Shown: positions 18,563 through 28,113, counted from the stretch's first letter. The stretch: DNA of 64,000 bases from Brevibacillus sp. (GCA_017656235.1 JACDOF010000001.1:1054001-1118000), one strand, 5' to 3'. The notes: a model not told the origin generated them from the letters alone. Program-made: numbers and translations.

Positions 18563-18766
18563 CTAGTTGAACAAAAAGACGCGTTTCACTTCATTAAACA
18601 AGTCTCCCAGGTAGTGCGCCACCATGTACAGCACGATGATGAAACCGACGAGAGTGGCCCAGTGGGCAACGTCCTCTTTGCCAGAAGCTTTCAGTACGGT
18701 GTGAATGATAGCCATGATAAAACCGACCCCGGCGATTTGGAAGACGGGAGTCAAATCGAAACCCAC
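18563..18766 (-). CDS. spoIIIAC: stage III sporulation protein AC
   Basis: The 67-residue protein has two membrane segments and the family start FDLTPVFQIAGVG. The length matches the usual 68 residues if translation begins at GTG 18766, which has GAGG 8 bases upstream; a GTG at 18775 would add three residues. It sits between spoIIIAB and spoIIIAD. Confidence 0.94.
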   Translation of the reverse strand: MGFDLTPVFQIAGVGFIMAIIHTVLKASGKEDVAHWATLVGFIIVLYMVAHYLGDLFNEVKRVFLFN

Positions 18767-18781
18767 TACGAACACCTCGCT

Positions 18782-19300
18782 TTAAAACATGAGGATTACC
18801 AGCAAGAGACCGCCCAAAACACCCAGTGTCCTGTACATCTTCTCGTACTTGTACTGTTCCAGCCGTGCCTCTTCTTCCAGTGTGCGCAGGTGCGTAACGG
18901 CCAATTTCAAGTGTTTCTGCTGGTCTTCACGGTCGGAGCTGCCGAGGACGTACCCCAGGTGCAGCAGTACGTCTTGCTCCTGTTTGCAGAGCGCTGTGTC
19001 CGCCCAGTGCTGCTCGATCGCCGTCTGCCAGCAAACCTGTGTTGTCTGCCCTTCGTGCCTGACAAGCTGCTCGGAAGCGGCCAGAAAAATGCGGCCGACC
19101 TCAGGGGCGACACGGTGCCCGATCTTGACGAAAGCACGATGCAGGGGGGTCGATCCGTAAACGATCTCCGTCTCCAGCATTTGCAGTGCGAGCAAAAGCG
19201 CACGCAGCTGCGCCGATCGATTGGCGTAGGATTTTCCGATGTGCCATCCGGTCATGGTGGCGGAAAAGAGAACGAGAGCAGCCCCGATCAGCTTGACCAT
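18782..19300 (-). CDS. spoIIIAB: stage III sporulation protein AB
   Basis: The 172-residue protein has N- and C-terminal membrane helices flanking a helical cytosolic domain that includes LLLALQMLETEIVYGSTPL, a family motif. It shows a distant similarity to GspF-type platform proteins of type II secretion, which fits the idea that the SpoIIIA complex is a secretion-like machine. The start overlaps the end of spoIIIAA by 13 bases. Confidence 0.94.
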   Translation of the reverse strand: MVKLIGAALVLFSATMTGWHIGKSYANRSAQLRALLLALQMLETEIVYGSTPLHRAFVKIGHRVAPEVGRIFLAASEQLVRHEGQTTQVCWQTAIEQHWADTALCKQEQDVLLHLGYVLGSSDREDQQKHLKLAVTHLRTLEEEARLEQYKYEKMYRTLGVLGGLLLVILMF

Positions 19301-20250
19301 GCGACTTCTTCCCTCTTTAGGGGATGAAGGGCTCCGTCATATATCCCTTCTACCGTTCCCGCTCCACCGGAACGACTGAGCACGATATAACGTTCGAAAG
19401 CCCCCTGCTGGATCAGCTTGCCCAGCATTGGCCGACGGACTGCTTCCGCGAGATCAAACCCATGTGCCGAACATATAACGGATACACCGGCATGAATGGC
19501 CTCCCAGATCGCCTCGCTATCTTCCGCCCTGCCTATTTCGTCGACAATCACCACCTCAGGTGACATCGAGCGGATCATCATCATCATCCCAAGCGCTTTC
19601 GGGCAGGCATCCAGAACATCGGTTCGCGGCCCGACGTCTCGCTGCGGCACGCCGTTGAGACATCCTGCAATCTCTGAACGCTCGTCCACAATTGACACTT
19701 TGCGGCTGGAGGCATGCTGATTGCCGTAACTGATCGAACGGGCCAAATCCCGCAAGAGTGTCGTTTTGCCGCACTGGGGCGGAGAAATGATCAGGGTGTT
19801 CAGCACCTTTCCTCGTTCAAACAGAAACGGCAGCACTTTTTGGGCAACCCCCCGTTTCTCACGGGCAATGCGAATGTTAAAGCTGGTAACCTCGCGAATC
19901 CCCTTCACCTCGCCTCTCTCCAGGACTACCTTGCCTGCCAGTCCGATGCGATGTCCTCCCACGACGGTGATGTATCCCCGCTTCAGCTCTTCCTCAAGCG
20001 CATACAGTGAGTGCTGGCTGATTTGGTTAAGCAGTTTGACTGCATGCTCCTCCGTAAAAATCCAGCCCTGGCGGGAGTTGGCCGTCAGTTGGCCCTTTGG
20101 CGTAACGTAACTGGCCTGCTGGCCGTAGCGTATTTCCAACGGCTGGTTCTGCCGAAGCCTGACTTCTTCAATGCTTTCCAACACTGCCTCCGGCAGAATG
20201 GACAGGACACTGCGGACGGGAGCCGGTAGGATGGCGAGTATTTCTTTCAC
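19288..20250 (-). CDS. spoIIIAA: stage III sporulation protein AA, secretion-type ATPase
   Basis: The 320-residue protein is a hexameric-type ATPase with Walker A PPQCGKTTLLRDL near residue 155 and Walker B VVIVDEIGRAED near 228. It is related to type II/IV secretion ATPases and probably powers the SpoIIIA channel. GTG 20250 (GAGGTGG upstream) is preferred over GTG 20271. The better Shine-Dalgarno of the longer form lies within or upstream of the expected transcription start of the sigma-E promoter at 20286-20316, so it would not be in the mRNA. Confidence 0.95.
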   Translation of the reverse strand: MKEILAILPAPVRSVLSILPEAVLESIEEVRLRQNQPLEIRYGQQASYVTPKGQLTANSRQGWIFTEEHAVKLLNQISQHSLYALEEELKRGYITVVGGHRIGLAGKVVLERGEVKGIREVTSFNIRIAREKRGVAQKVLPFLFERGKVLNTLIISPPQCGKTTLLRDLARSISYGNQHASSRKVSIVDERSEIAGCLNGVPQRDVGPRTDVLDACPKALGMMMMIRSMSPEVVIVDEIGRAEDSEAIWEAIHAGVSVICSAHGFDLAEAVRRPMLGKLIQQGAFERYIVLSRSGGAGTVEGIYDGALHPLKREEVAWSS

Positions 20251-20285
20251 ACACACCACCTCTTTGTCCACTCAGACTTACCTCC

Positions 20286-20316
20286 ATCCTATGCAGCGAT
20301 GGACATGAATTATGCA
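20286..20316 (-). promoter_or_regulatory. sigma-E-like promoter of the spoIIIA operon
   Basis: On the minus strand TGCATAAT (20309-20316) resembles the sigma-E -35 consensus TKMATATT at 7 of 8 positions. CATAGGAT (20286-20293) matches the -10 consensus CATACAAT at 6 of 8, with a 15-base spacer. The spoIIIA operon is known to be sigma-E dependent in B. subtilis. Confidence 0.7.
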
Positions 20317-20378
20317 TGAAAAGGACACCTTCCCCGTACAGCTGTCCGGCGGCGACAGACGCCTGTCCTTTCGGGCGA

Positions 20379-20432
20379 ACAAAACGGACCCGTCATCCCA
20401 AACTCTGTACCGTTTGGGACAACAGGTCCGTT
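20379..20432 (-). terminator. long two-part hairpin terminator after the CD1247-type gene
   Basis: AACGGACC (20383-20390) pairs with GGTCCGTT (20425-20432), and inside it CCCAAAC (20397-20403) pairs with GTTTGGG (20412-20418). On the minus strand the outer stem is followed by TTTTGTT. It lies 18 bases after the stop of the gene at 20451. Confidence 0.75.
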
Positions 20433-20450
20433 GCCGGCTTAATCAAAGCG

Positions 20451-20948
20451 CTAAGTCGGATTGATGACCGTTTCTTCTTGACGTGGCTCAATGACGTAGT
20501 GATGGTATCCTTCGTCATCCGTTCCTTCATGCAAGAACAAGATTTCCTTGCAGGTGGGGCATTCGATTTCATACGTCTGGTCCAAATGTTCCTCTTCGGC
20601 CGCCGTCCGCCTCCCCCTTCTGTCATACAAGTGGGCGTCTTCGCTGTCGTCTAGATCGTAGTATTGGTCAGCCGTCGGCTCCTCCTGATCGGAACGGGCA
20701 TCAACCGTCTCATAAATGGCCTCATCGTCAAACAGCATGTATTCCAAATCGCTCAAGTCTTCATCCACAGCTTCCAGGTACTCTTCCGCTTCCTGCACCC
20801 GCATATGCAGTTCTTTCATTTCGGCAACCAGATCATCGATCACCTGAATGACATCGCTTAGCACTTTTCCTTCGCGACTGGTTTCACTTACGTCGAAGCC
20901 GTCCGACAGACCGCGCAAATACGAGATGCGTTTTTCCAGGTGTTCCAT
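20451..20948 (-). CDS. CD1247 N-terminal-domain-type acidic protein
   Basis: The 165-residue, strongly acidic protein starts with MEHLEKRISYLRGLSDGF, a segment I associate with the CD1247 N-terminal domain family of spore-forming Firmicutes. A coiled-coil-like helix (about residues 25-70), an Asp/Glu-rich linker and a short C-terminal beta segment with one CPTC pair follow. The function is unknown. It precedes the spoIIIA operon and ends in its own terminator. The Shine-Dalgarno GGAGGGG supports the start. Confidence 0.75.
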   Translation of the reverse strand: MEHLEKRISYLRGLSDGFDVSETSREGKVLSDVIQVIDDLVAEMKELHMRVQEAEEYLEAVDEDLSDLEYMLFDDEAIYETVDARSDQEEPTADQYYDLDDSEDAHLYDRRGRRTAAEEEHLDQTYEIECPTCKEILFLHEGTDDEGYHHYVIEPRQEETVINPT

Positions 20949-21031
20949 TGCAACCCCTCCTCGTAGACTACACGTGTATTGTGCCCCGAGGCTGAAAGGT
21001 TACGTAACGAAAAAACTGGTACGGAGGAGAG

Positions 21032-22036
21032 CTAAAAGGCACGCGCATACTGCACTGGCGGTTCGTTTCTGACTCCCAGTGCAGCCGCTGCGTGCAGTGC
21101 CCAATACGGATTGCGCAGCAGCTCCCGGCCGAGAAAGATCAGATCGGCTTGTCCATTTTCCAGGATTTGTTCGGCTTGCTGCGCGACAGTGATTTTTCCC
21201 ACGGCGCCAGTGGCGATGCCGGCCTCTCGCCTGATTTTCTCAGCAAACGGTACCTGATACCCGGGATAGTCGCGAACGGGATACGGCACTACCGCTCCGG
21301 AAGAGACGTCGATCAGATGGACGCCCATCTGTTTTAGCAAGCGGGAATAGTATACGTAATCCTCGATATGATTGCCGCCTTCCGCGTACTCCTCCGCTGA
21401 AAAACGGACAAACAGCGGTCCCTCCCACACTTCGCGTACCGCCGTCACAATCTCCTTAAGCAAGCGGAAGCGACGGTCACGGTCGCCGCCGTATGGATCG
21501 TCTCTGTGGTTGCACAGCGGAGACAGAAACTGATTGATCAAATAACCGTGGGCCGCATGAATTTCAATTACGTCGAAACCTGCCTGCCGGGCCCGCCCCG
21601 CAGCCTGACGGAAATTGGCGACGACGTCATTGATCCCCTCTTGCGACAGCGGGACAGGGGTGGGGAAATCGGCGGAAAAGGCAATTGGAGACGGTGCATC
21701 CAATCTTCCTTCTACCTGGGATTTGCGGCCAGCATGGGCCAATTGAATCCCGATTTTTGCCCCCGCTGCCTGTACCAGCCTGACCACCTCAGACAGCCCT
21801 GCGATGTGAGTATCGTCCCATATGCCCAAATCGCGCGTCGAAATTCTCCCGTTCGGCTGCACAGCAGTGGCCTCCACCATCACCAGGCCGACACCGCCGA
21901 CAGCCCTGCTCGCATAGTGAATGCGATGCCAATCTGTTACCAAGCCCTGTTCGCCAGCGGAATACTGACACATCGGTGACATTACAATCCGGTTTTTTAG
22001 CGTGACTCCTCCCAGCGTAATCGGCTCAAACAGCAT
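21032..22036 (-). CDS. namA: NADPH-dependent old yellow enzyme (YqjM/NamA-like)
   Basis: This FMN flavoenzyme reduces activated alkenes and related compounds with NADPH. The 334-residue TIM-barrel protein has the thermophilic-like OYE marks: Cys and Tyr in SPMCQYS near residue 22, the [10 protein letters not shown] His pair near 164, and the C-terminal [15 protein letters not shown] phosphate-binding segment. I start it at ATG 22036, nine bases after GGAGGGG, which reproduces the YqjM N terminus; ATG 22054 is also in frame. The natural substrate is unknown. Confidence 0.9.
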   Translation of the reverse strand: MLFEPITLGGVTLKNRIVMSPMCQYSAGEQGLVTDWHRIHYASRAVGGVGLVMVEATAVQPNGRISTRDLGIWDDTHIAGLSEVVRLVQAAGAKIGIQLAHAGRKSQVEGRLDAPSPIAFSADFPTPVPLSQEGINDVVANFRQAAGRARQAGFDVIEIHAAHGYLINQFLSPLCNHRDDPYGGDRDRRFRLLKEIVTAVREVWEGPLFVRFSAEEYAEGGNHIEDYVYYSRLLKQMGVHLIDVSSGAVVPYPVRDYPGYQVPFAEKIRREAGIATGAVGKITVAQQAEQILENGQADLIFLGRELLRNPYWALHAAAALGVRNEPPVQYARAF

Positions 22037-22185
22037 CTGCGTCATCCCCTCCATTACCGACAGCTATAACACCCTTATGCGCCTTTCCGAAACGTATGTA
22101 CGTCATGTACTCTTAAGTCTACCACACCACTTGCGGGGGTCCAACCGAGCCATCGCCTCAGGACATGCTGCCGATGTGCTGTCCA

Positions 22186-22449
22186 TTACTTGCGGATCCC
22201 GATGAGGATACAGGCAACCCCCGCAAAGATCCAGAGCATTTTTGCGAAGCTGATCCGATCCGATATGCCGATCAAGCCGATTGCCGTCGTCGTCAGCAGG
22301 ATAACCGGTCCAACCAATGCCAGTCCCGTATTGACGATCAGCGCCTTTTCCACCTGATTCAGCTTCAAGATGAGCAAGGCGGCCACGATTTCGATTGTTC
22401 CGGACAAAAAACGCAGTGAGGCCATACCAATAATAGCCTTTTCCAACAT
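22186..22449 (-). CDS. yqhV: YqhV-like membrane protein (DUF2619)
   Basis: The 87-residue protein has three hydrophobic segments and starts MLEKAIIGMASLRFLSG, characteristic of YqhV/DUF2619. In B. subtilis yqhV lies immediately upstream of spoIIIAA; here two genes separate it from spoIIIAA. Function is unknown. RBS AAGGAGGGACGAGT precedes the ATG. Confidence 0.85.
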   Translation of the reverse strand: MLEKAIIGMASLRFLSGTIEIVAALLILKLNQVEKALIVNTGLALVGPVILLTTTAIGLIGISDRISFAKMLWIFAGVACILIGIRK

Positions 22450-22616
22450 ACTCGTCCCTCCTTATTTCCACTCTATGCGAATCCCTCCCACTCTAGTCTA
22501 GCCGGTGAAACGGCCTTGTCCTTTGGGCACCACCCACTTCCTCTGTGCGTTTATCACTCCTCCCGCCTGTCCGGCATAGACTGAAGCAAATGCCTAGAAG
22601 AAGAGGGGAAACAAAG

Positions 22617-23459
22617 ATGAGTGGACATGATCCGTCGTTTTGGCCGCAAACCTGGAGCGATCCATCTTTCGAGCGCGCCCGCAAACCCCGTCAGCAAGGT
22701 CTGACGATGGTGATTGACAAGGGACTCGGTCTCCATTCGTTTGAAGATGTGTTGAACGTATCTGCTTCCTATATCGATGTTTACAAATTGGGCTTTGGTA
22801 CATCAGTGCTGTATCCAACCAGTCTGTTGGAGAGCAAGATCGCCCTCGCTCGGATGCACCAGGTGCTGATTATGCCAGGGGGCACGTTTTTTGAAGTAGC
22901 CTGTATGCATGATGAGGTGGAACGCTACATCAACGCTGTCCGGACAATCGGCTTTACCGCGATCGAGATTTCTGACGGGTCCCTCCCGATTACAAGCGAC
23001 CTCCGCAGGCAGGCCATCCAGCTGGCCAAACAGGCAGGCCTTACCGTCTATACGGAATTTGGCAAAAAGACGGCCAACTACACCATTGACCTGGATAAGT
23101 TCATCAGGACGCTGGAAACAGATTTGCTGTCCGGCGCCGACTACGTCATCGTGGAAGCTCGGGAAAGCGGCAACGTGGGTGTGTTTAACGGCAAAGGAGA
23201 AGTGGACCGGTCGTTTCTGCGCGACGTGCATATGTTGGCCGGATCATACGCCTCACGGCTGATTTGGGAGGCCCCCCGCAAGGAACAGCAAGTGGCCTTT
23301 TTGGAGACACTAGGGATACACACCAACCTGGGAAACATAGCGCCAACAGACGTGCTCTCCCTGGAGAGCCTGCGTCGCGGATTACGAGGTGATACCTCTC
23401 GGTGGATCATCCAGGAGGGGAGAAAAGCGACATGCGAGCAGAAGTCGTCGCTTCGTTAG
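22617..23459 (+). CDS. comA: phosphosulfolactate synthase
   Basis: The enzyme adds sulfite to phosphoenolpyruvate to give (R)-phosphosulfolactate. The 280-residue TIM-barrel protein has LTMVIDKGLGLHSFEDVL near residue 25, VYKLGFGTS near 49 and YVIVEARESGNVGVF near 165, all in the family. In archaea the product feeds coenzyme M; in Bacillus spores sulfolactate is a major solute. GAGGGG lies 8 bases before ATG 22617; a longer frame from 22545 lacks support. A CATAGACT box at 22575-22582 resembles a sporulation -10, but the -35 is unclear. Confidence 0.93.
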   Translation: MSGHDPSFWPQTWSDPSFERARKPRQQGLTMVIDKGLGLHSFEDVLNVSASYIDVYKLGFGTSVLYPTSLLESKIALARMHQVLIMPGGTFFEVACMHDEVERYINAVRTIGFTAIEISDGSLPITSDLRRQAIQLAKQAGLTVYTEFGKKTANYTIDLDKFIRTLETDLLSGADYVIVEARESGNVGVFNGKGEVDRSFLRDVHMLAGSYASRLIWEAPRKEQQVAFLETLGIHTNLGNIAPTDVLSLESLRRGLRGDTSRWIIQEGRKATCEQKSSLR

Positions 23460-24148
23460 ATGAAATCCGCCATGACCAGATTGCCAGAAGGACTGTGGTT
23501 GTGATTGACGTCCTGCGCGCCTCCAGTACCATCGTCACTGCGCTGGCACACGGGTTTGCCTTTGTCCAGCCGGTGGAAACGATCGGTCAGGCGTTTGCAT
23601 TGCGCTCAGATACGGCGGTACTGGCAGGCGAACGGCATTCAAAAAAAATTGCGGACTTTCACTGCGACAATTCACCAACCGAACTGCTGAAAACCAATCC
23701 CGCCGGACGACATCTGGTTCTGACGACAACCAATGGCACACGGGCGATCCACAAGGCGGAACGGGCGGAGTTGCTTCTGATCGGCTGCTTTTTAAATGCG
23801 ACAGCCTGCATCGAACAGGCCTTGTGGAAGGGGTTGGACATAACCCTATACTGTGCGGGATCGCGTCAGGTGTTTAGTCTGGAAGATGGCTTGGCGGCCG
23901 GTATGATGATCCACCGGGCCAAACAGCAAAACCCGGGTCTTTCCGTATGTGATCTGGGCCTCATGTTGGAAGCAGGTTACCGGCAGTTTGCCGAACAGCT
24001 TCTGGCAGGCGTGATGATGGGGGTGACCGCCAGGCGGCTTGTCCAGCATGGCTGCTCAGAGGACATCCGCCACTGCTGCCTCGTCGATGCCTATTCCCTG
24101 GTCCCGGCGGTCCGACAGCGACGCATATATCCCTGCCTTGTCTCATAG
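23432..24148 (+). CDS. comB: 2-phosphosulfolactate phosphatase
   Basis: ComB removes the phosphate from phosphosulfolactate, giving sulfolactate. The 238-residue protein has [17 protein letters not shown] near residue 20, the [10 protein letters not shown] segment near 72 and TTTNGTRAI near 97, all diagnostic. The start at ATG 23432 has AGGAGGGG 12-19 bases upstream and overlaps the comA 3' end by 28 bases, so the two are coupled. The pair probably makes the sulfolactate stored in spores. Confidence 0.94.
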   Translation: MRAEVVASLDEIRHDQIARRTVVVIDVLRASSTIVTALAHGFAFVQPVETIGQAFALRSDTAVLAGERHSKKIADFHCDNSPTELLKTNPAGRHLVLTTTNGTRAIHKAERAELLLIGCFLNATACIEQALWKGLDITLYCAGSRQVFSLEDGLAAGMMIHRAKQQNPGLSVCDLGLMLEAGYRQFAEQLLAGVMMGVTARRLVQHGCSEDIRHCCLVDAYSLVPAVRQRRIYPCLVS

Positions 24149-24185
24149 ATTGAAGGAGGAAGAACAGGGACAGGGGTTCGATCAC

Positions 24186-24656
24186 ATGTCGTTTTGGTCC
24201 GGAGAAGTAATGCTCGTCTTGCTCATCGTGGTCGGATTGGTCGGCCGTTCGCCGATTATCGCCACAGCGGCCAGCATGCTGTTGGTGCTGAAACTGACGT
24301 CACTGGATCGTTTCTTTCCAACGGTTGAGCGGCGCGGCATGGAATTGGGGCTATTGTTTTTGACCATATCCGTGTTGGTCCCGTTTGCCAGTGAAAAAGT
24401 CTCCTGGAAAGAGATTATCCCGCTCTTCACCACGCTGATGGGGGTACTGGCTCTGGCAGGCGGAGCATTGGCCACTTACATGAACGGAAAAGGACTTGAT
24501 CTATTGAAAGCAGAACCGCACATGATTGTGGGACTGGTCATCGGGTCCATCATCGGGATTGTGTTTTTGCGCGGAATTCCTGTCGGTCCGCTGATGGCCG
24601 CGGGCATCACGGCGCTGCTGATCAAGCTGTACGAGTGGATGACCCGCTGGCTCTGA
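24186..24656 (+). CDS. DUF441 family membrane protein
   Basis: The 156-residue protein has four to five hydrophobic segments and the family motifs SPIIATAAS and [14 protein letters not shown], with a [19 protein letters not shown] stretch. DUF441 (YeaL/YtwI) has no known function. It lies 37 bases after comB on the same strand and ends before a bidirectional terminator, so it belongs to the comA-comB transcript. I start it at ATG 24186 behind AGGGG; the frame extends upstream into comB without an RBS. Confidence 0.88.
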   Translation: MSFWSGEVMLVLLIVVGLVGRSPIIATAASMLLVLKLTSLDRFFPTVERRGMELGLLFLTISVLVPFASEKVSWKEIIPLFTTLMGVLALAGGALATYMNGKGLDLLKAEPHMIVGLVIGSIIGIVFLRGIPVGPLMAAGITALLIKLYEWMTRWL

Positions 24657-24666
24657 GTACCATGTG

Positions 24667-24707
24667 AAAAAAGGCGTACCACACGAAACTGGCGGTACGC
24701 CTTCTTT
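24667..24707. terminator. bidirectional terminator between the DUF441 and MFS genes
   Basis: AAGGCGTACC (24671-24680) pairs with GGTACGCCTT (24694-24703). Six T follow on the minus strand and CTTTT on the plus strand. The flanking genes are convergent. Confidence 0.85.
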
Positions 24708-24721
24708 TCCGTATACGGATA

Positions 24722-25978
24722 CTACCGGATCAGCCAAATCTGTCGGTATACCAACATGATCGCGGAAGCGACGACCAGTGCCGTTCCCCCCATCAAAGCT
24801 AGAGCAGCGGCGGCACCGACATGCTCGGCAATAAAGCCGATACCAAGATCTCCAATGGGAGTCAGACCGGCATCGATCATCACGATGCTGAGGATGCGAC
24901 CGCGCAGTTGGTCGGGAATTGCTTCCTGGATAATAACCCGCTCGACGATGCGGTACGCCTGGCTGACCACACCGATGAAAAACATCAACATGAGGGACAG
25001 CCAAAACAGCCGGGAAAACGAAAGCAGGAGCACGCCTCCTCCAAACAACCCGACACAGATAGCAAACAATTTTCCCTTGGGCAGCGGATAACGGCCAAAG
25101 ACCAGGACGAGCGACCCGCAAACCGACCCACAGGCAGCCGTCGACAACAGCAGTCCGAATCCTTGCGGTCCAACGTCCAGTACCTCTTTGGCAAACACCG
25201 GCATCAGCGTCGCATAGGGATAGCAAAAGATCATCGGAACCATGCCAAGCAGAAACACACCGAGTACGAGCGGATGCTGTCGCAAAAATCGAAGGGCTTC
25301 CCCTATTCCGGAAGCGACAGTGAAATCCCCTGTGCTTTCCTGCTGCCCGCTCCTCGATCTGATCAGCAAAAGCGTTCCGATTACAGCAAGGTAGCTGCCT
25401 GCATTGATCAAAATCAGAGTGGACACGCTCCAGACAGTCAGCAGAACCCCAGCGATGGCAGGCCCAGCGATGCGGGCTGTGTTCAGTGTTGCGCTAAAAA
25501 TGGAAACTGCGCTGGTCATCGCCGCAGCAGGCACAAGATTAGGAATGAAGGCGTGGCGAGCCGGTATTTCCAGGGCCAAAAACATGCCGCGCACCAGCAG
25601 TATCGCCAGCAGCACGTACAGGGAACGGACTTCCCACAATACGGCCAGACCAAGCGCTGTCGTGCTGACCATCGCCCCTGCGTGCGTAACGATCAATAGT
25701 TTGCGGCGATCCCACCGGTCGGCGGCCACCCCACCCAACACGCTGAAAAACAGGACGGGAATCAGCCGGGCAAACTCAACCAGGCCAACCGCAAACGGAG
25801 ATTGAGTAAGAGAAAACACAAACCAGTTAAAAGCAACGCGATCAAACCATTCCCCGGTGCGGGAAAGAAAACTTCCCAACAAGAACCAGTTGTAATTGGC
25901 GTAACGAAACGCGTAGACCTCTCCCGCTTCTTCCGCCTGCTCACCAGATACGTACGGATCGTTTGGTTTCATCTTCAT
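24722..25978 (-). CDS. MFS transporter, EntS/YfiS-like
   Basis: The 418-residue protein has twelve predicted membrane segments and the MFS motif A variant GGVAADRWDRRKLL near residue 83. Similarity is to the enterobactin-exporter (EntS-like) and drug-efflux branch of MFS. It follows the iron-siderophore permeases at the end of the same minus-strand cluster, so siderophore or drug export is likely; this is inferred from context. The N-terminal 20 residues are unusually acidic. No strong Shine-Dalgarno is visible. Confidence 0.85.
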   Translation of the reverse strand: MKMKPNDPYVSGEQAEEAGEVYAFRYANYNWFLLGSFLSRTGEWFDRVAFNWFVFSLTQSPFAVGLVEFARLIPVLFFSVLGGVAADRWDRRKLLIVTHAGAMVSTTALGLAVLWEVRSLYVLLAILLVRGMFLALEIPARHAFIPNLVPAAAMTSAVSIFSATLNTARIAGPAIAGVLLTVWSVSTLILINAGSYLAVIGTLLLIRSRSGQQESTGDFTVASGIGEALRFLRQHPLVLGVFLLGMVPMIFCYPYATLMPVFAKEVLDVGPQGFGLLLSTAACGSVCGSLVLVFGRYPLPKGKLFAICVGLFGGGVLLLSFSRLFWLSLMLMFFIGVVSQAYRIVERVIIQEAIPDQLRGRILSIVMIDAGLTPIGDLGIGFIAEHVGAAAALALMGGTALVVASAIMLVYRQIWLIR

Positions 25979-26059
25979 TCACAATCTTTCTCATCCAATG
26001 AGTCTGTGACCGAGTTTTCCTCACCGTTGCAAGACGGCATCCTTGCTGTCCGCCGCAGA

Positions 26060-27034
26060 TCAGCGCAGTGCCTTTCGCAGCAAATAGAGGAAGTACGGCG
26101 CTCCGAAAACAGCGGTAAACACTCCGGCAGGCACTTCCGTCGGCGCAAACAAGGAACGCCCTGCGGTGTCGGCAATCAGCACCAGCAGCCCGCCAGCAAG
26201 TGCGGAGACTGGAAGCATCACCCGGTAATCGGCCCCGGCCCAAAGCCTGACCAGGTGCGGCACGATCAATCCGACGAAACCGATTGTCCCGGCAACAGCC
26301 ACGGCACTGCCGGCCATGACCACGGCCAACAACAACAGGCAGGTCCTGGCAAGCTCCAGCCGCATGCCCAATCCTCTGCTCACCTGATCGCCCAACCGGA
26401 TCACGTTCATCTTTCCGGCAAGCAGCCAGGCCCCCAGCAGGCTGAGGACAGACCACGGCAGCAGGGTAAAAAAGTGATCCCAACCTCTGCCCCACAAGCT
26501 CCCTTTCAGCCAGAGCAGTGCGGCCCCTACCTGGTCGGTTGCTCCGATCATCAGCGCGGTAATGCCCGCGTCAAAAACGGCTCCTACGGCAATTCCGGCC
26601 AACGCCAGCCGAATCGGGCTCATCCCCTTCTTCCATGCCAGCACGTATACGATCGCGGTGGCGAGAATGGCACCGGCGAACGCACTAAGGGGAAGGCCTG
26701 CCACCGGCAGTCCGGGCAAAATGGTCATCATCAGTACCGCCGCAAACCCGGCGCCGTCATTCATCCCGAGGATATTGGTATCCACCAGCGGATTTCGGGC
26801 GATCCCCTGCAGGATCGCACCGGAAACGGCCAGATTGGCCCCTACCAACAGGGCGACAAAGATTCTCGGCATCCGGTATTCCCAGACCAATTTGGCTGCC
26901 AGAGAGTCCTCCAGCATCAAGAGCCCGCTGATCACGTCGCCGAGCGGCATGGCAACACCGCCAAACTTGATTCCGGTCAGCACAGCTCCCACCAACGCGA
27001 TCAGCAGGCCGACAACCAGCATCCTGATTCTCAT
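26060..27034 (-). CDS. FecCD-family iron-siderophore ABC permease (second subunit)
   Basis: The 324-residue protein has nine to ten membrane helices and the BtuC/FecD motifs YRMPRIFVALLVGANLAVSG near residue 53 and GFVGLIVPHLVRLWAG near 260, which includes the ATPase-coupling loop. Start and stop overlap the upstream permease by ATGA, so the two permease genes are translationally coupled and probably form a heterodimer. No ATPase gene follows; the next gene is an MFS exporter. Confidence 0.93.
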   Translation of the reverse strand: MRIRMLVVGLLIALVGAVLTGIKFGGVAMPLGDVISGLLMLEDSLAAKLVWEYRMPRIFVALLVGANLAVSGAILQGIARNPLVDTNILGMNDGAGFAAVLMMTILPGLPVAGLPLSAFAGAILATAIVYVLAWKKGMSPIRLALAGIAVGAVFDAGITALMIGATDQVGAALLWLKGSLWGRGWDHFFTLLPWSVLSLLGAWLLAGKMNVIRLGDQVSRGLGMRLELARTCLLLLAVVMAGSAVAVAGTIGFVGLIVPHLVRLWAGADYRVMLPVSALAGGLLVLIADTAGRSLFAPTEVPAGVFTAVFGAPYFLYLLRKALR

Positions 27035-28032
27035 CGTTCCCGCTCCTTTCTGAGCAGGTAGAGAAAAAACGGACCGCCCAAAAAGGCCGTCAGTACACCC
27101 ACAGGCCACTCCAATGGCTCCCGGATGGTCCGGGCAGCAATGTCTCCGCACACCAACAGACAAGCACCAATAACCGCACTGACCGGTATCAGCACACGAT
27201 GGTCACCACCCACCAGTGCGCGCGTGACATGCGGCACAACCAGCCCGACAAATCCGATCGGCCCCGCAACCGCAACCGCGCTGCCGGCCAGGGCGATCGT
27301 GATCAGTGCAGCGTACAGCCTGGTCTTCTCCAGCGAAATGCCTAGTCCCTGCGCTACTTCGTCACCCAACTGCAGGGCATTCATTCGTTTGGCCAGAGCC
27401 CAGGCGAACAGGAACCCTCCTGCCGCCCACGGCAGAATCATCGACACGTGGGCCCAGTCCCGTCCGGCCAGTCCACCGGCCAACCAGAAGATGACAACTC
27501 CGGCCGTTTCCAGGTCGATTACGAGAATACCCATCATCAGTGCATTGAGAAACAATGAAACAGCGACTCCCGCCAAGGTCAAGCCAATCGGGGTTACGCC
27601 CCGTTGGGATGCCAGCGAATACACCAGCAGCCCGCCTGCGGCAGCTCCGGCCATGGCCACAAACGGTGTCCACTCCGGCGGAAAATCGGGCATCAGCACG
27701 GTCAAAACGACGATAAACAGAGAGGCTCCGGCGGACACCCCGATAATTTTGGGTTCAACCAGCGGATTGCGGGTAATTCCCTGCATCAGCACGCCTGAAA
27801 CAGCCAGACAGGCACCGACCAAAGCTCCCGTCAGCGCCCGGGGCAGACGCAAATCCCAAACAACTGCCCGCTCCACTGTATCTGCCGGCTCCCAGAGGGA
27901 TTGCCAGACGGTTTTCACATCAAGCTGCATCGTACCGGCGAAGGTGCTGTAGATGATCGCAATTACGAGCAGGATTAGGCCGATCACCGCTGTCAGCACG
28001 ACTCGTACCGTGTTTTGCTGAAAGAGCATCAT
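27031..28032 (-). CDS. FecCD-family iron-siderophore ABC permease (first subunit)
   Basis: The 333-residue permease has the same family motifs, DLRLPRALTGALVGACLAVSG near residue 64 and GFVGLVVPHVTRALVG near 270. ATG 28032 is chosen because it gives the family length and follows GGGGGTG; the frame is open to 28104. A hairpin with no T-run precedes it, at 28066-28095, separating it from the binding-protein gene. Confidence 0.93.
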   Translation of the reverse strand: MMLFQQNTVRVVLTAVIGLILLVIAIIYSTFAGTMQLDVKTVWQSLWEPADTVERAVVWDLRLPRALTGALVGACLAVSGVLMQGITRNPLVEPKIIGVSAGASLFIVVLTVLMPDFPPEWTPFVAMAGAAAGGLLVYSLASQRGVTPIGLTLAGVAVSLFLNALMMGILVIDLETAGVVIFWLAGGLAGRDWAHVSMILPWAAGGFLFAWALAKRMNALQLGDEVAQGLGISLEKTRLYAALITIALAGSAVAVAGPIGFVGLVVPHVTRALVGGDHRVLIPVSAVIGACLLVCGDIAARTIREPLEWPVGVLTAFLGGPFFLYLLRKERER

Positions 28033-28065
28033 ATACACCCCCGCAGTTGCACAGAAAAGATCAAG

Positions 28066-28095
28066 CCAAAGCGCCGCAACAGTACGGCGCTTTGG
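28066..28095 (-). repeat. intercistronic hairpin between binding-protein and permease genes
   Basis: CCAAAGCGCCG (28066-28076) and CGGCGCTTTGG (28085-28095) form a perfect 11-bp stem with an 8-base loop. It lacks a T-run. In transport operons such hairpins stabilise the upstream mRNA so that the binding protein is made in excess; that role is inferred here. Confidence 0.75.
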
Positions 28096-28113
28096 CAGCG
28101 ACAAGCGTTTCCG

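Noticed and set aside
20999-21008. GTTACGTAAC palindrome upstream of the CD1247-type gene, similar to the MerR operator core at 58590
   Set aside because: Ten bases is too short to imply shared regulation, and no MerR-type spacer surrounds it.
25802-27061. A 419-codon plus-strand frame across the permease genes
   Set aside because: It is a shadow of the MFS and FecCD genes, which have strong family motifs on the minus strand.
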